Assembly (NCBI GenBank): GCA_031268525.1
Contig: JAIRXA010000003.1
Coordinates: 1 to 17,851, forward strand
Length of the DNA: 17,851 nt
Direction: 5' to 3'
DNA from: Coriobacteriales bacterium
GTDB taxonomy: Bacteria; Actinomycetota; Coriobacteriia; Coriobacteriales; UBA8131
Shown here: positions 1-8,281 of the stretch, in pieces
Layout of the letters: every line of letters begins with the position of its first letter
Position numbering within the stretch: position 1 is the first letter of the stretch
Translations under genes and position numbers: made by a program
Notes under the pieces: model-generated
What the model was told of the DNA's origin: nothing
Database searches by the model: none
What the model saw: the letters and a program-made list of their open reading frames with translations, nothing else

Positions 1-1
1 G

Positions 2-247
2 AAGGTCAAAGCTCTCATCGAGGAGGTCAAGGGACTTGCTCAGGAGCTCTCGGAGGACGAGCTTATCCAGGTAACGGGCGGTGCCCAGTCGGGTGGCGGT
101 AGCAAGGGCGGCGGTGGCAGCAGCGGCGGCACGTGTGCCTGCTTCGTCGGCGGTTACGGCAACGGATGCTCCTGCGTCGATGACGGTATCGGCACCGGCG
201 GCGGTAGAGCTACCTGTGTCTGTGCTGTCGCAGGCTATGGTTCCTGA
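2..247 (+). CDS. RiPP precursor peptide, double-glycine leader, CxC-rich core (5' partial)
   Basis: This is the 3' end of a small gene cut by the left edge; 81 codons are visible and it ends at TGA 245-247. The visible leader is acidic and helical and closes with LSEDELIQVTGG, a classic double-glycine site (residues 26-27 of the visible part) of the kind cleaved by C39 peptidase ABC transporters. After it comes a 54-residue core that is very rich in Gly/Ser and contains exactly six Cys, arranged as CAC, CSC and CVC. The flanking residues include aromatic Gly motifs (GGYGNG, AGYGS). The three genes immediately downstream are an NHLM/NHLP-type export set, so the peptide is most likely their cargo. 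Ser/Thr/Cys next to Gly recalls heterocyclised microcins, but thioether or disulfide chemistry is equally possible because no modifying enzyme is in view. The ORF called at 81-287 in another frame is a shadow. Confidence 0.8.
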   Translation, partial: KVKALIEEVKGLAQELSEDELIQVTGGAQSGGGSKGGGGSSGGTCACFVGGYGNGCSCVDDGIGTGGGRATCVCAVAGYGS

Positions 248-311
248 CACACATACTATGATTTGCACCTACGTCAGGGCGCTTTAGAGACAGTCCTCGG
301 AAGGGACAGGT

Positions 312-842
312 ATGGCAGCTGAGACAAAACGCGAGCTGTTCAGCGAGGAGGCAATCGAGCGGGTGCTCACACCGGAGAGGCTCGATGGCTATCTGAGGGT
401 GGTGCGGCCCAGCGCCTGGATTGCGGTGCTGGCGCTGACGCTGCTCGTCGCGGGCGCGCTCATCTGGGCAGCCACAGGTTCCTTTCCCCATATCTTGTCT
501 GCCAAGGGCATCGTCGGCGCGGACGGGGGAATCGTCAGCTACCTGCCCGTTGAGGAAATGCCCTCTGATACGCTCGTTGGCTGCGATGTGCGCATGACCA
601 CAGCTGACGGCACGGTTTTTGAGGGCGTGGTGAGTGCCGTGAGCACCCAGCCCCTCTCGCAACAGGAGGTCACCGACGACATGCCGGACACCTGGACCGC
701 ATATCTACTGGCACCCAGCCCCTGGGAATATCGCATAACAATAGACAGTGTTGCCGACACCCCTCCCGGGGATGCCGGTGCGCTCGTTGATGCCACCATC
801 GTCGTACGCGAGGAAAGACTCCTGTCGTTCCTTATGGGATGA
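312..842 (+). CDS. HlyD-like secretion accessory protein of an NHLM-type peptide export system (short form)
   Basis: The protein has 176 residues. A cytoplasmic N-terminus of about 36 residues is followed by one membrane helix (about 37-58, WIAVLALTLLVAGALIWAA). The extracytoplasmic part resembles the biotinyl/lipoyl-like half domains of HlyD-type adaptors: a GIVGADGGIV strand, then a VRMTTADGTVFEGVVSAV strand. It lacks the long coiled-coil hairpin of full-length membrane fusion proteins, which fits a host without an outer membrane. A strong ribosome site (GGAAGGGA, 299-306) lies five bases before the ATG. It sits 64 bp after the precursor peptide and just before the C39 ABC transporter, the usual order in NHLM bacteriocin export operons. 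Its likely role is an envelope-side partner of the two transporters. The family call rests mainly on context and topology; the sequence is divergent. Confidence 0.7.
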   Translation: MAAETKRELFSEEAIERVLTPERLDGYLRVVRPSAWIAVLALTLLVAGALIWAATGSFPHILSAKGIVGADGGIVSYLPVEEMPSDTLVGCDVRMTTADGTVFEGVVSAVSTQPLSQQEVTDDMPDTWTAYLLAPSPWEYRITIDSVADTPPGDAGALVDATIVVREERLLSFLMG

Positions 843-872
843 CGGTAGGCCGGGATATTGATTCGGATCTTG

Positions 873-3161
873 ATGAGCACATCGGACAACGCGGGCACCA
901 CACCGGCTGACCAACAGCCCGCCCCAGACACACAGCCAACCCCAAGCACACAGCCCGCCCCAGACGCACAGCCGCATAAGGCGCGGCAGCCTGCGCCAGC
1001 CCCTGGCCATAAACGGGTCAAGGTGCCGGTGATACTGCAAATGGAGGCCGCCGAATGCGGCGCTGCCGCCCTTGGCATGGTGCTTGCGTATTACCGCAGA
1101 TGGATTCCCCTTGAGAAGTTGCGCGAGGACTGCGGCATATCGCGTGACGGCAGCAACGCGCGCAACATCCTTATGGCAGCGCGCAACTACGGGCTTGAGC
1201 CAAAGGGCTTCAAATACGATGCGGACAACCTCCCGACCAAGGCCAGCTTCCCCTGTATCCTCTTTTGGAACTTTAACCACTTCGTCGTCCTCGAGGGCTT
1301 CAAGCGCAAGGGCACGGTGGCCTGCATCAGTGACCCCGCACAGGGGCGCTCTGAGTTGGCTTGGGAGAAGTTCGAACACTCGTACTCCGGGATCTGCCTC
1401 ACTATGGCACCCGGCCCAAAGTTCGTGCCCGAGGGCGCGCCACGCAGTGTGCTGGGCTTCGTGCGCCAACGGCTGAAAGGCTCCTGGCCTGTCCTGGTGC
1501 TACTGATGCTGCTGGGTGCCCTCATTGCCGTGGCGGGCATCGTTCAGCCCTCGTTCGCACGCGTCTTTATCGACAGGATACTCGCGCAGGGTACCCAGGA
1601 ATGGCTCGCGCCCTTCCTCGTCGTATTTGCCGTCTTTGCTGCCCTTCTGTCCGTGGCATTGGCATTAAACCAACTCTATCTCTACAAGGCAACGGGCCGT
1701 TTGGCGATAGTCTCCAATGCGCAGTTCATGTGGCATGTGCTCAGGCTGCCGATGCGCTTCTTTGCCCAAAGGCTCGCGGGCGATGTCGCCCTCAGACAGA
1801 CCTCCAACGACGCGATAGCGTCAACCTTTGTCGCGAGGGTCACCCCGCTGCTCATCAATGTGGTGCTTCTCGTCATCTACCTCACGGTCATGATGTCTTA
1901 CAACGTCCTTCTGGCCTCTATCGCAAGCTCTGCCATCCTGCTCAACGCGCTGCTCGCCTATATCATCTCAAAGAAGCGCGTCGACATCTCCCGCGTCCAG
2001 ATGCGCACCCAAAGTATGCTCCAGGGTATGACCGTCACCGGCATCTCCATGATGGAGACCATCAAATCCGTGGGAGCCGAGAACGGCTTCTTTGCAAAAT
2101 GGGCTGGCATGTATGCCCTCTACACCGAGTCCGCCACCAAGAGCATCTCGCTCAATTTCTCCCTGGGCTCGCTGCCTGGCCTCGTACAGAGCCTGCTGAA
2201 CATCCTCATCCTGCTTCTGGGTGTAGGCTTAATCATGACGGGGCACTTCACCGCCGGTATGCTGCTGGCCTTCCAGTCGTTTGTCCAGTCGTTCCTCACG
2301 CCGGTCACAAGCCTCATAGCAACAGGACAGGCCATCCAAGAGATGCGGGTGTCTATGGAGCGTGTTGAGGATGTCATGCGCTATCAGGCAGATGCCGGTG
2401 TCGAGGATGCGGGCATCGAGGGGAGAGAACATTTTGAGAAGCTGCACGGAGGGCTTGTCATGGAGCAGGTCACCTTTGGCTACTCGCCCCTCGCCGAGCC
2501 GCTCATCAAGGACTTCAGCCTGAGGCTTACTCCCGGCAGCAAGGTCGCCTTCGTGGGCACCTCGGGATGTGGGAAGTCCACGCTGGCGAAGCTGATCTCT
2601 GGCCTGTACGAACCCTGGAGCGGCACCATCACCTACGATGGCAAGACGCGCTCAGAGATTCCCCGTGCCGTGTTTACGGGCTCGCTTGCCGTCGTCGATC
2701 AAGACATCATCATGTTTGAGGACAGCATAGCCGACAACATCAGGATGTGGGATAAGAGCATCGAGGACTTTGAGGTGATTCTGGCGGCACGAGATGCTGC
2801 GATACACGGCGAGATCATGCGTCGGCCCAAGGGCTACAGCGACCAGGTTGCCGAGGGAGGCAAGAACTTCTCGGGCGGTCAGCGCCAGAGGATCGAGTTG
2901 GCCTGTGCGCTTGCCAAGGACCCGACCCTACTCATCTTGGACGAAGCTACCAGTGCTCTGGATGCCAAGACGGAATACGAGGTCATCCACTCCATCCAGG
3001 AACGGGGCATTACCTGTGTGGTCGTGGCCCATCGCCTCTCGACGATACGCGATGCCGACGAGATCATCGTGCTGGACAAGGGGCAGGTGCGGGAGCGTGG
3101 CACGCATGAGGAGCTTTTTGCTGCCGGGGGTCTGTATGCAAAGCTGATAGCGACGGAGTGA
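873..3161 (+). CDS. Peptidase-containing ABC transporter (C39, NHLM family) that cleaves and exports the precursor peptide
   Basis: The protein has 762 residues from ATG 873; an in-frame TTG at 858 would add five. Residues 1-45 are a Pro/Gln-rich linker built of 18-bp repeats. The C39 peptidase follows, with a visible catalytic set: Cys62 in the QMEAAECGAAALG motif, His136 in NFNHFVVLEG, and Asp154 in SDPAQGR. A six-helix membrane domain spans about 195-490. The ABC ATPase has Walker A GTSGCGKST (562-570), signature SGGQRQR (from 667), Walker B LLILDEATSALD (D690, E691) and the H-loop His720. All key residues are present, so it should be active in removing the leader after Gly-Gly and exporting the core. 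It is followed within 5 bp by the second ABC transporter. The length and layout match the NHLM ABC1 type. Confidence 0.93.
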   Translation: MSTSDNAGTTPADQQPAPDTQPTPSTQPAPDAQPHKARQPAPAPGHKRVKVPVILQMEAAECGAAALGMVLAYYRRWIPLEKLREDCGISRDGSNARNILMAARNYGLEPKGFKYDADNLPTKASFPCILFWNFNHFVVLEGFKRKGTVACISDPAQGRSELAWEKFEHSYSGICLTMAPGPKFVPEGAPRSVLGFVRQRLKGSWPVLVLLMLLGALIAVAGIVQPSFARVFIDRILAQGTQEWLAPFLVVFAVFAALLSVALALNQLYLYKATGRLAIVSNAQFMWHVLRLPMRFFAQRLAGDVALRQTSNDAIASTFVARVTPLLINVVLLVIYLTVMMSYNVLLASIASSAILLNALLAYIISKKRVDISRVQMRTQSMLQGMTVTGISMMETIKSVGAENGFFAKWAGMYALYTESATKSISLNFSLGSLPGLVQSLLNILILLLGVGLIMTGHFTAGMLLAFQSFVQSFLTPVTSLIATGQAIQEMRVSMERVEDVMRYQADAGVEDAGIEGREHFEKLHGGLVMEQVTFGYSPLAEPLIKDFSLRLTPGSKVAFVGTSGCGKSTLAKLISGLYEPWSGTITYDGKTRSEIPRAVFTGSLAVVDQDIIMFEDSIADNIRMWDKSIEDFEVILAARDAAIHGEIMRRPKGYSDQVAEGGKNFSGGQRQRIELACALAKDPTLLILDEATSALDAKTEYEVIHSIQERGITCVVVAHRLSTIRDADEIIVLDKGQVRERGTHEELFAAGGLYAKLIATE
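912..974 (+). repeat. 18-bp in-frame tandem repeat, about 3.5 copies, in the C39 transporter N-terminus
   Basis: Copies at 912-929, 930-947 and 948-965, plus a partial copy, encode (Q/T)QPAPD-type hexapeptides. The first and third copies are nearly identical at the DNA level, which suggests recent duplication. They form a flexible linker ahead of the peptidase domain. Confidence 0.8.
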
Positions 3162-3166
3162 CAGAC

Positions 3167-5344
3167 ATGGCGCGATTTCAGGAGGCACAGATCCAGGACA
3201 GGGTGGCACTTGACGACGCACAGCTCGCCGAGGCCTCTTACGGACTTGCGTCGGTGCTCATGGGTTCAACCGCTGCGCGGCATATGCTCAGCGAGCAGGC
3301 GCGGATCTGTGATGCCGTCGATGAGCTGTGCCACTATTACGGTATCGTGCGCGACTCGGACATTGAGTTTGGCGAAGGGCTTGACGAGGGACTTGAGCGC
3401 CTGCTCAGGCCTTCCGGTGTCATGTGGCGGCAGGTGCGCCTTGAGGGTACGTGGTGGAAGAATGCCTGCGAAGCGATGCTCTGCAAGACGGTAGCTGGGG
3501 ACTACGTGGCGCTCATCCCCACGCTGGGTGGATACCGCTTCTTTGACTATGGGAGCGGGCGTAAGCTCAAGGTGAACGGCCGGACTGCAAAGCTGCTCGA
3601 AGGCGACGCGATCTGCTTCTACCGTCCTTTGCCCAACGATGCGACGGGATTCGCAGACATCGCCCGCTTCCTCTTTAAGCGCACCGACAAGTTCGATGTC
3701 GTCCTTGTAGTGCTCGCCACCCTCGCCACGGCATTGGTGGGGCTTATCCTGCCCTGGATAAATGAGTTCATCTTCTCGCGCGTGATCCCTGCAGGACATA
3801 TCTCCGAGCTCGGGGCGATCGCCGCCCTGCTCTTGGGGGCCTCGGTCGCGGGGCTTCTCTTCACCATCCTCAAGAACCTTGCAGAGATGCGCATCACGAC
3901 CAAGCTGCAGATCATCATGGAAAGCGCGATCTTTGGCAAACTCATCAACATGCCGCCTGCCTTCTTTAAGCGCTTCAGCTCGGGCGACCTGTCCAATCGG
4001 GTAAACGTCTTGGGCACCATCGCGTCCCTCATAGCCAATGTCGCCTTTACCGCGTCGTTTGCCTCCATCTTCTCCGTGGTCTATGTGGCGCAGATATTCA
4101 CCATAGCCCCCGAACTCGTCCTCCCTGCGCTCGCTGCCATCGTCTTGCAGCTTGTCGTGGGGCTGTTAAATGTCCGGGTGAACAAGGCGCTCACACGCAG
4201 AAGGCTGCCGGTCTCCAACAAGATAAGCGCCATCGTGTTCTCGCTGTTTTCGGGCATCCAGAAGATACGGCTTGCTGGCGGCGAGAAGCGGGCCTTCGCA
4301 AAATGGGCACAGATCTATAAGGGCCTGGCGCTTTGCGACTACAACCCTCCCGTTCTGCTCAAGTTGATGCCAGCGCTCACGACCTTGGCGGGGCTTGTGG
4401 GCATGATGCTCATCTACTACTTCGCAGCAAGCTCAGGCCTGGATGTCCCCCACTACTTCGCCTTCATGACCGCTTATGGGATGGTCAGCGGCGCGCTCAT
4501 CTCTATCGTTGGCATCGTGAATGCTACAGCCGACATCGACCCCATTCTCGAGACCGCCTCCCCGCTGCTCACCGAGCCCTCAGAGCTGAGTGAACAGCGG
4601 GAGATACTGCGTTCGCTGAGAGGTGTCGTCCGTATCGAGGGGCTTTCATTCTCCTATAATGACGAGGCACCGCCTATCCTCGACAACTTTAACCTCAACA
4701 TCAGACGTGGCGAGTACCTTGCCATCGTAGGCAAGACAGGCTGCGGAAAGTCCACGCTGCTCCGCCTTCTCCTCGGCTTTGAGGCACCTCAGGCGGGTGC
4801 GATCTATTATGACGAGAGGGACATGGCCAAGCTCGACCTGAAGTCGCTGAGGGGCAATATGGGTGTCGTCTTGCAGAACGCTGGGCTGTTCCAGGGCGAT
4901 ATATTCTCAAACATCAGCATATCCGCGCCGCAGATAACGCTTAAGGAAGCGTGGGACGCTGCCGAGATGGCGGGGGTGGCAGAAGATATACGGGCCATGC
5001 CCATGGGGATGAGGACGATGGTGAGCGAGGGTTCAGGCGGATTATCGGGCGGCCAGAAGCAGCGCATCATGATTGCGCGCGCCATAGCCTCCAAGCCGAG
5101 CATTCTGATGTTTGACGAGGCAACGAGCGCACTGGACAACATCACGCAGCGGCAGGTCTCTGATTCTCTGGCAGGGCTTAAGAGCACGCGCATCATTATC
5201 GCGCATCGGCTTTCTACCATCAAGGAGGCCGATCGTATCGTCGTGTTGGATGGGGGAACGGTGGTCGAAGACGGCAGCTATGACGAACTCATAGAGCAGG
5301 GCGGTCTGTTTGCTGAGCTCGTGCGCCGCCAGCAGCTCGCCTGA
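3167..5344 (+). CDS. Second NHLM-type ABC transporter (membrane plus ATPase domains)
   Basis: The protein has 725 residues from ATG 3167, with ribosome site GGAGTG at 3155-3160. A GTG at 3158 overlaps the upstream stop but has no spaced ribosome site. The first 165 residues form a soluble N-terminal domain ending in FDYGSGRKLKVNGRTAKLLEGDAICFYRPLP-like sequence, the region typical of the NHLM ABC2 family; it lacks the C39 Cys/His pair. Membrane helices run about 180-470. The ATPase domain has Walker A GKTGCGKST (from 522), signature LSGGQKQRIMIARA (near 626), Walker B ILMFDEATSALD (near 648) and H-loop IIAHRLST (near 679), all intact. NHLM clusters commonly carry such a pair, and the two may act as a heterodimer or as successive steps; the exact division of labour is not known from sequence. 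Confidence 0.9.
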   Translation: MARFQEAQIQDRVALDDAQLAEASYGLASVLMGSTAARHMLSEQARICDAVDELCHYYGIVRDSDIEFGEGLDEGLERLLRPSGVMWRQVRLEGTWWKNACEAMLCKTVAGDYVALIPTLGGYRFFDYGSGRKLKVNGRTAKLLEGDAICFYRPLPNDATGFADIARFLFKRTDKFDVVLVVLATLATALVGLILPWINEFIFSRVIPAGHISELGAIAALLLGASVAGLLFTILKNLAEMRITTKLQIIMESAIFGKLINMPPAFFKRFSSGDLSNRVNVLGTIASLIANVAFTASFASIFSVVYVAQIFTIAPELVLPALAAIVLQLVVGLLNVRVNKALTRRRLPVSNKISAIVFSLFSGIQKIRLAGGEKRAFAKWAQIYKGLALCDYNPPVLLKLMPALTTLAGLVGMMLIYYFAASSGLDVPHYFAFMTAYGMVSGALISIVGIVNATADIDPILETASPLLTEPSELSEQREILRSLRGVVRIEGLSFSYNDEAPPILDNFNLNIRRGEYLAIVGKTGCGKSTLLRLLLGFEAPQAGAIYYDERDMAKLDLKSLRGNMGVVLQNAGLFQGDIFSNISISAPQITLKEAWDAAEMAGVAEDIRAMPMGMRTMVSEGSGGLSGGQKQRIMIARAIASKPSILMFDEATSALDNITQRQVSDSLAGLKSTRIIIAHRLSTIKEADRIVVLDGGTVVEDGSYDELIEQGGLFAELVRRQQLA

Positions 5345-5375
5345 GTACTACCAAGGGAACAGCGAGACAGCAGAC

Positions 5376-7382
5376 TTGAACGCAGCGAAGCGGGTGGACA
5401 GACGGGCTGAGCGGACGAATGTAGGGGATGACCTCTTCATACGCGCTATCTACGCGCGCTACTTGTCAGCATCCATCATCGGTATCGTCGGTAGCTCAGT
5501 GAGCATCGTCGGCAGCTCGGCCCTCGCCGGACTCTTGCTGGGCGCGAATATGCTCCCTGTGCTCTCGCTTGCACTGCCGTTCTATTACCTGTTTGCTACC
5601 GTAGGAGCAATGATAGGGGTTGGCGGCGCGCACGTCTGCGCGCGACTCATTGGTTGGCAGCGGCACGAGGAGTGTCAACGGGCTTTCAGTCTCGTATACG
5701 TGCTTGCCGTGCTCATGGGCCTCGTACTCACCGTTATTCTCCTTTTCCTGATGGACCCACTCCTTGCCCTCATGGGCACGCCACCGGAGCTTTTGGAGCC
5801 AGCACGAGCTTATCTGACCGTGCTTTTGCCTGGGGGCGTTTTCATCATCGGCATTTACCCTGCCTTCAACATGCTGCGACTTGACGGGCAGACAACAAAG
5901 GCAGCGTGTCTGTTCCTGGGCATGGGGGCGCTTACCATCATGTTCAATCTGCTCTTTTTGGCCGGCTTTGGATGGGGCATACAGTCCGTGGCGGTAGCAC
6001 TGTGCCTGTCGTATGGCCTTGTCTCCGTAACGGGAGCCTTGCTGCTGCTGCGGCAAAGCCTGAACTTCCGCTTCGTCTCGCCGTTTGACCGTGGCATGCA
6101 CGTTGCGCTCAGGCTGACGCGCTCTCTCTTGGACGCCGGCAGCCCTAACGCGCTTGAGAATATCTGCATTGTCATTCGCTCGGCCGTGGTCAACAACCTG
6201 GCAGCTGTGAGCTTTGGTGCCGTGGCGCTCGGCGCCTACGTGCTCATCGATAACGTGACGGTGCTTGCGCTTATCTTTGCCGCCAGTATCTCGGGTGCCG
6301 CTATGGCGTTTCTGGGCGTGTTCTTTGCGGAAAAGGACGCACAGGGCACAGCAAAGATACTACGCCTGAGCTTTCTGTGGGGCGTGCCTACCATCATCAC
6401 GCTCGCTTTGATACTTGAACTGTTTGCTCCTCACCTCGTCAGGATGTTTGGAGCAAGCACCGTAGACGATATCCAGGTGTTCTCCACGGCCATACGAGTG
6501 TTTGCCGCAGGTCTGCCCTTTTTGCTGTTCAACTACCTGATGATAACCGTCTATCAGTCGCAAAAAAGAATGGGCGCGAGTAGGCTCATCGTACTTTTGC
6601 GCGAACTTGCGTGCCCACTGGCCCTCATGGGCTTGCTCACACTGCCCCTTGGCATGGTGGGGATATGGGCAGCCTTCCCTCTTGCCGAGGTGCTCACCAC
6701 GTTCCTGATACTGGTGTACAGTGTCGTGTGCAGAATGCACAAGCGTTCCCTCTCGGCTGTTTTTCTTATCGACCGGCAGGCCGAGCAGGATGACAAGAGC
6801 GTCTCACTCGTCGTACGCAATGATGTGGTGCATATCACGGAGGCCATCGCGCAGGTCGAGGCATTTTGCGAACGCAAAAACCTCGGCGCCCGTCTCGCAA
6901 TGGGCATACAGCTGGCACTGGAGGAGATGCTTCTTGTCATTGGCGAAAAGAGTCTTTCTGGGGCGCCAAACCGCACCATGAGTGTCCGTGTCTTGGTGCC
7001 AGGCGAGGGCGAGGGCGAGGGCGAGGAGGTCATTGTCCGTATTCGCAATGGAGGCCTGCGCTTTAACCCCATCGAATACGCCGAGCGGCTCAGCAAGACT
7101 CCACGGGAGGTAAAGCTCCTCGACGAATATGGTGCCGGTGGACAGGTCGCGGTCTTCGGACACGATGAGCGCACAGCTGCTGACGCTTTGCCCGAACACG
7201 ATGAGCGCGTGGCTGCTGGCACTTTACCCGGACACGATGAGCGCATGGCCGCTAATGCTCTGCCCGAACACGAGGTGCCATTGGAACTGACGGGCATTCT
7301 GATGATACTGAAAAGGGCAGAGGTAGTAGACTACCGATCAACCTTTGGGGCTAACAACCTCATGATGATACTCAAGGGGTGA
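5376..7382 (+). CDS. MATE-family transporter fused to a degenerate RsbW-like (HATPase_c_2) domain
   Basis: The gene encodes 668 residues if it starts at TTG 5376. Other candidates are TTG 5310, which overlaps the upstream gene, and GTG 5394; none has a strong ribosome site, so the start is uncertain. Residues about 12-455 form some twelve membrane helices in the MATE/MVF pattern (for example GANMLPVLSLALPFYYLFATVGAMIGVGGAH). Residues about 475-668 resemble an anti-sigma/serine-kinase ATPase of the RsbW type: ALEEMLLVIGE aligns with the N-box, RNGGLRFNP with the DxG-FNP box, and LTGILMI with the glycine-rich box. However the N-box Asn is Val521 and the Mg/adenine-site Asp is Asn558, so ATP binding is probably lost or altered. 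Two tandem-repeat tracts interrupt this domain. The stop overlaps the start region of the next gene. Transported substrate is unknown; export of the peptide or a signalling role are both possible. Confidence 0.75.
   Translation: MNAAKRVDRRAERTNVGDDLFIRAIYARYLSASIIGIVGSSVSIVGSSALAGLLLGANMLPVLSLALPFYYLFATVGAMIGVGGAHVCARLIGWQRHEECQRAFSLVYVLAVLMGLVLTVILLFLMDPLLALMGTPPELLEPARAYLTVLLPGGVFIIGIYPAFNMLRLDGQTTKAACLFLGMGALTIMFNLLFLAGFGWGIQSVAVALCLSYGLVSVTGALLLLRQSLNFRFVSPFDRGMHVALRLTRSLLDAGSPNALENICIVIRSAVVNNLAAVSFGAVALGAYVLIDNVTVLALIFAASISGAAMAFLGVFFAEKDAQGTAKILRLSFLWGVPTIITLALILELFAPHLVRMFGASTVDDIQVFSTAIRVFAAGLPFLLFNYLMITVYQSQKRMGASRLIVLLRELACPLALMGLLTLPLGMVGIWAAFPLAEVLTTFLILVYSVVCRMHKRSLSAVFLIDRQAEQDDKSVSLVVRNDVVHITEAIAQVEAFCERKNLGARLAMGIQLALEEMLLVIGEKSLSGAPNRTMSVRVLVPGEGEGEGEEVIVRIRNGGLRFNPIEYAERLSKTPREVKLLDEYGAGGQVAVFGHDERTAADALPEHDERVAAGTLPGHDERMAANALPEHEVPLELTGILMILKRAEVVDYRSTFGANNLMMILKG
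7002..7025 (+). repeat. 6-bp in-frame tandem repeat (GGCGAG x4)
   Basis: Four perfect copies of GGCGAG encode a Gly-Glu run in a loop of the RsbW-like domain, between two predicted strands. Confidence 0.85.
7161..7268 (+). repeat. 36-bp in-frame tandem repeat, three copies, inside the MATE-fused ATPase-like domain
   Basis: Copies at 7161-7196, 7197-7232 and 7233-7268 each begin CACGATGAGCGC and encode HDER(T/V/M)AA(D/G/N)(A/T)LP(E/G). The insertion sits exactly where the ATP lid of an RsbW-type domain would be, between GAGGQVAVFG and the final LTGILMI segment. Confidence 0.9.
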
Positions 7383-7387
7383 CTTTC

Positions 7388-8281
7388 GTGGACGAAGTGT
7401 ACGGGTTTGATAGGAGGCTTTGGGAGACGGTCGTGTTCACGCGCGGACGTGGAGCGCTGTGCCTGGATAGTGCGACAGAGGACGATGTGCCCGAGCTTGC
7501 TCGGCTTAACCAAAACGTTCAGCTCGACCTCACGCGATACCAGGAGGTCTTCTCGTCGGGTGAGCGGAGTTTTGCGCAACACGGCGGCTTTTTGAGCGTC
7601 ATGGATGCATCCGAACTTACGCGCTGCCTGCACAGTGATCGCTCTGCTCTCTTCACGCTGAGGGAGGCTGGATATGCGGGGGGTGATACCGCAGCGCCCG
7701 TGGGCACCAACGCCAGCACCATTACCAACACCAGCACTAACGCCAGCACGGAACGTATCATTGCGTCGCTGTGGATATCGCTGGACGATCCGGGCTTCGC
7801 GGCACCATCGCCGGATTTTCTCCGCGCTCTGGGCGAGCATCCGGCGCTCGACGAGGCCCTGAAACAAGGTACGGTCTGTTACGCCAGGGAACTTATTGTC
7901 GCGAAGGACGCCCCTCGCTCCATAAGCCCGAGCAGAGCTGTCTTTTATGGCGGATTCTCCAACATGCTGAAGGCTGGATTTAACTACGCGCTCGCTGAGG
8001 TATACCGTATCATTGAGTACCACACGTGGGACGAGGAAGGGAAGAGCGGTGTCGGCCACCCTGTGGATAGTGTCAACGAGGCAGCGCTCCACAGTGTGGC
8101 GGATGCAGGTGGTTTTCGGATCGGCAGAAATACGGTAAGAGTATATGAATTGGAAAAGTATGTGAGCCTCACCATCGAGCCACAAGTGGTTTTGTTCGAG
8201 CTTATCCCAAGCCTGCAAAAGCTCAGCCAAGAGCTGACAGCGCAGGGAGTACACATTGAGAGGATGCCTTACTGTGCCTAA
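7388..8281 (+). CDS. Probable GNAT-fold protein of unknown substrate, in the signalling operon
   Basis: The protein has 297 residues. GTG 7388 is chosen because AAGGGG (7374-7379) lies eight bases ahead; GTG 7379 overlaps the upstream stop but leaves no spacing. I do not recognise a named family. The layout resembles a GNAT acyltransferase: a helix pair (DVPELARLNQNVQLDL, DASELTRCL), then strands ending in ERIIASLWISLDDPG, a central GTVCYARELIV strand, a long helix (GGFSNMLKAGFNYALAEVYRI), then DSVNEAALHSVADAGGFRIGR, which matches the usual N-E-A...GF-x-x-G ending. No convincing acetyl-CoA pyrophosphate loop (R/QxxGxG/A) is visible, so it may not be catalytic. A Thr/Asn/Ala repeat (GTNASTITNTST region) is inserted at about 107-120. 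It overlaps the next gene by eight bases, implying translational coupling with the phosphatase. Confidence 0.6.
   Translation: MDEVYGFDRRLWETVVFTRGRGALCLDSATEDDVPELARLNQNVQLDLTRYQEVFSSGERSFAQHGGFLSVMDASELTRCLHSDRSALFTLREAGYAGGDTAAPVGTNASTITNTSTNASTERIIASLWISLDDPGFAAPSPDFLRALGEHPALDEALKQGTVCYARELIVAKDAPRSISPSRAVFYGGFSNMLKAGFNYALAEVYRIIEYHTWDEEGKSGVGHPVDSVNEAALHSVADAGGFRIGRNTVRVYELEKYVSLTIEPQVVLFELIPSLQKLSQELTAQGVHIERMPYCA
7706..7750 (+). repeat. Degenerate ~12-bp in-frame repeat (Thr/Asn/Ala/Ser rich)
   Basis: Units built from ACCAACGCCAGC, ACCATTACCAAC and ACCAGCACTAAC encode a TNAS/TITN/TSTN run in a loop between two predicted strands of the GNAT-like protein. Confidence 0.6.

Noticed and set aside
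290..311. Hairpin (GTCC/GGAC) masking the ribosome site of the HlyD-like gene
   Set aside because: Only about four base pairs; too weak to claim as a control element.
705..1469. Minus-strand reading frame of 254 codons opposite the C39 peptidase
   Set aside because: The plus strand encodes a complete C39 catalytic triad here; the antisense product has no domain pattern.
7379..7381. GTG overlapping the MATE stop as start of the GNAT-like gene
   Set aside because: The AAGGGG ribosome site would abut or overlap this codon; the GTG at 7388 gives normal spacing.
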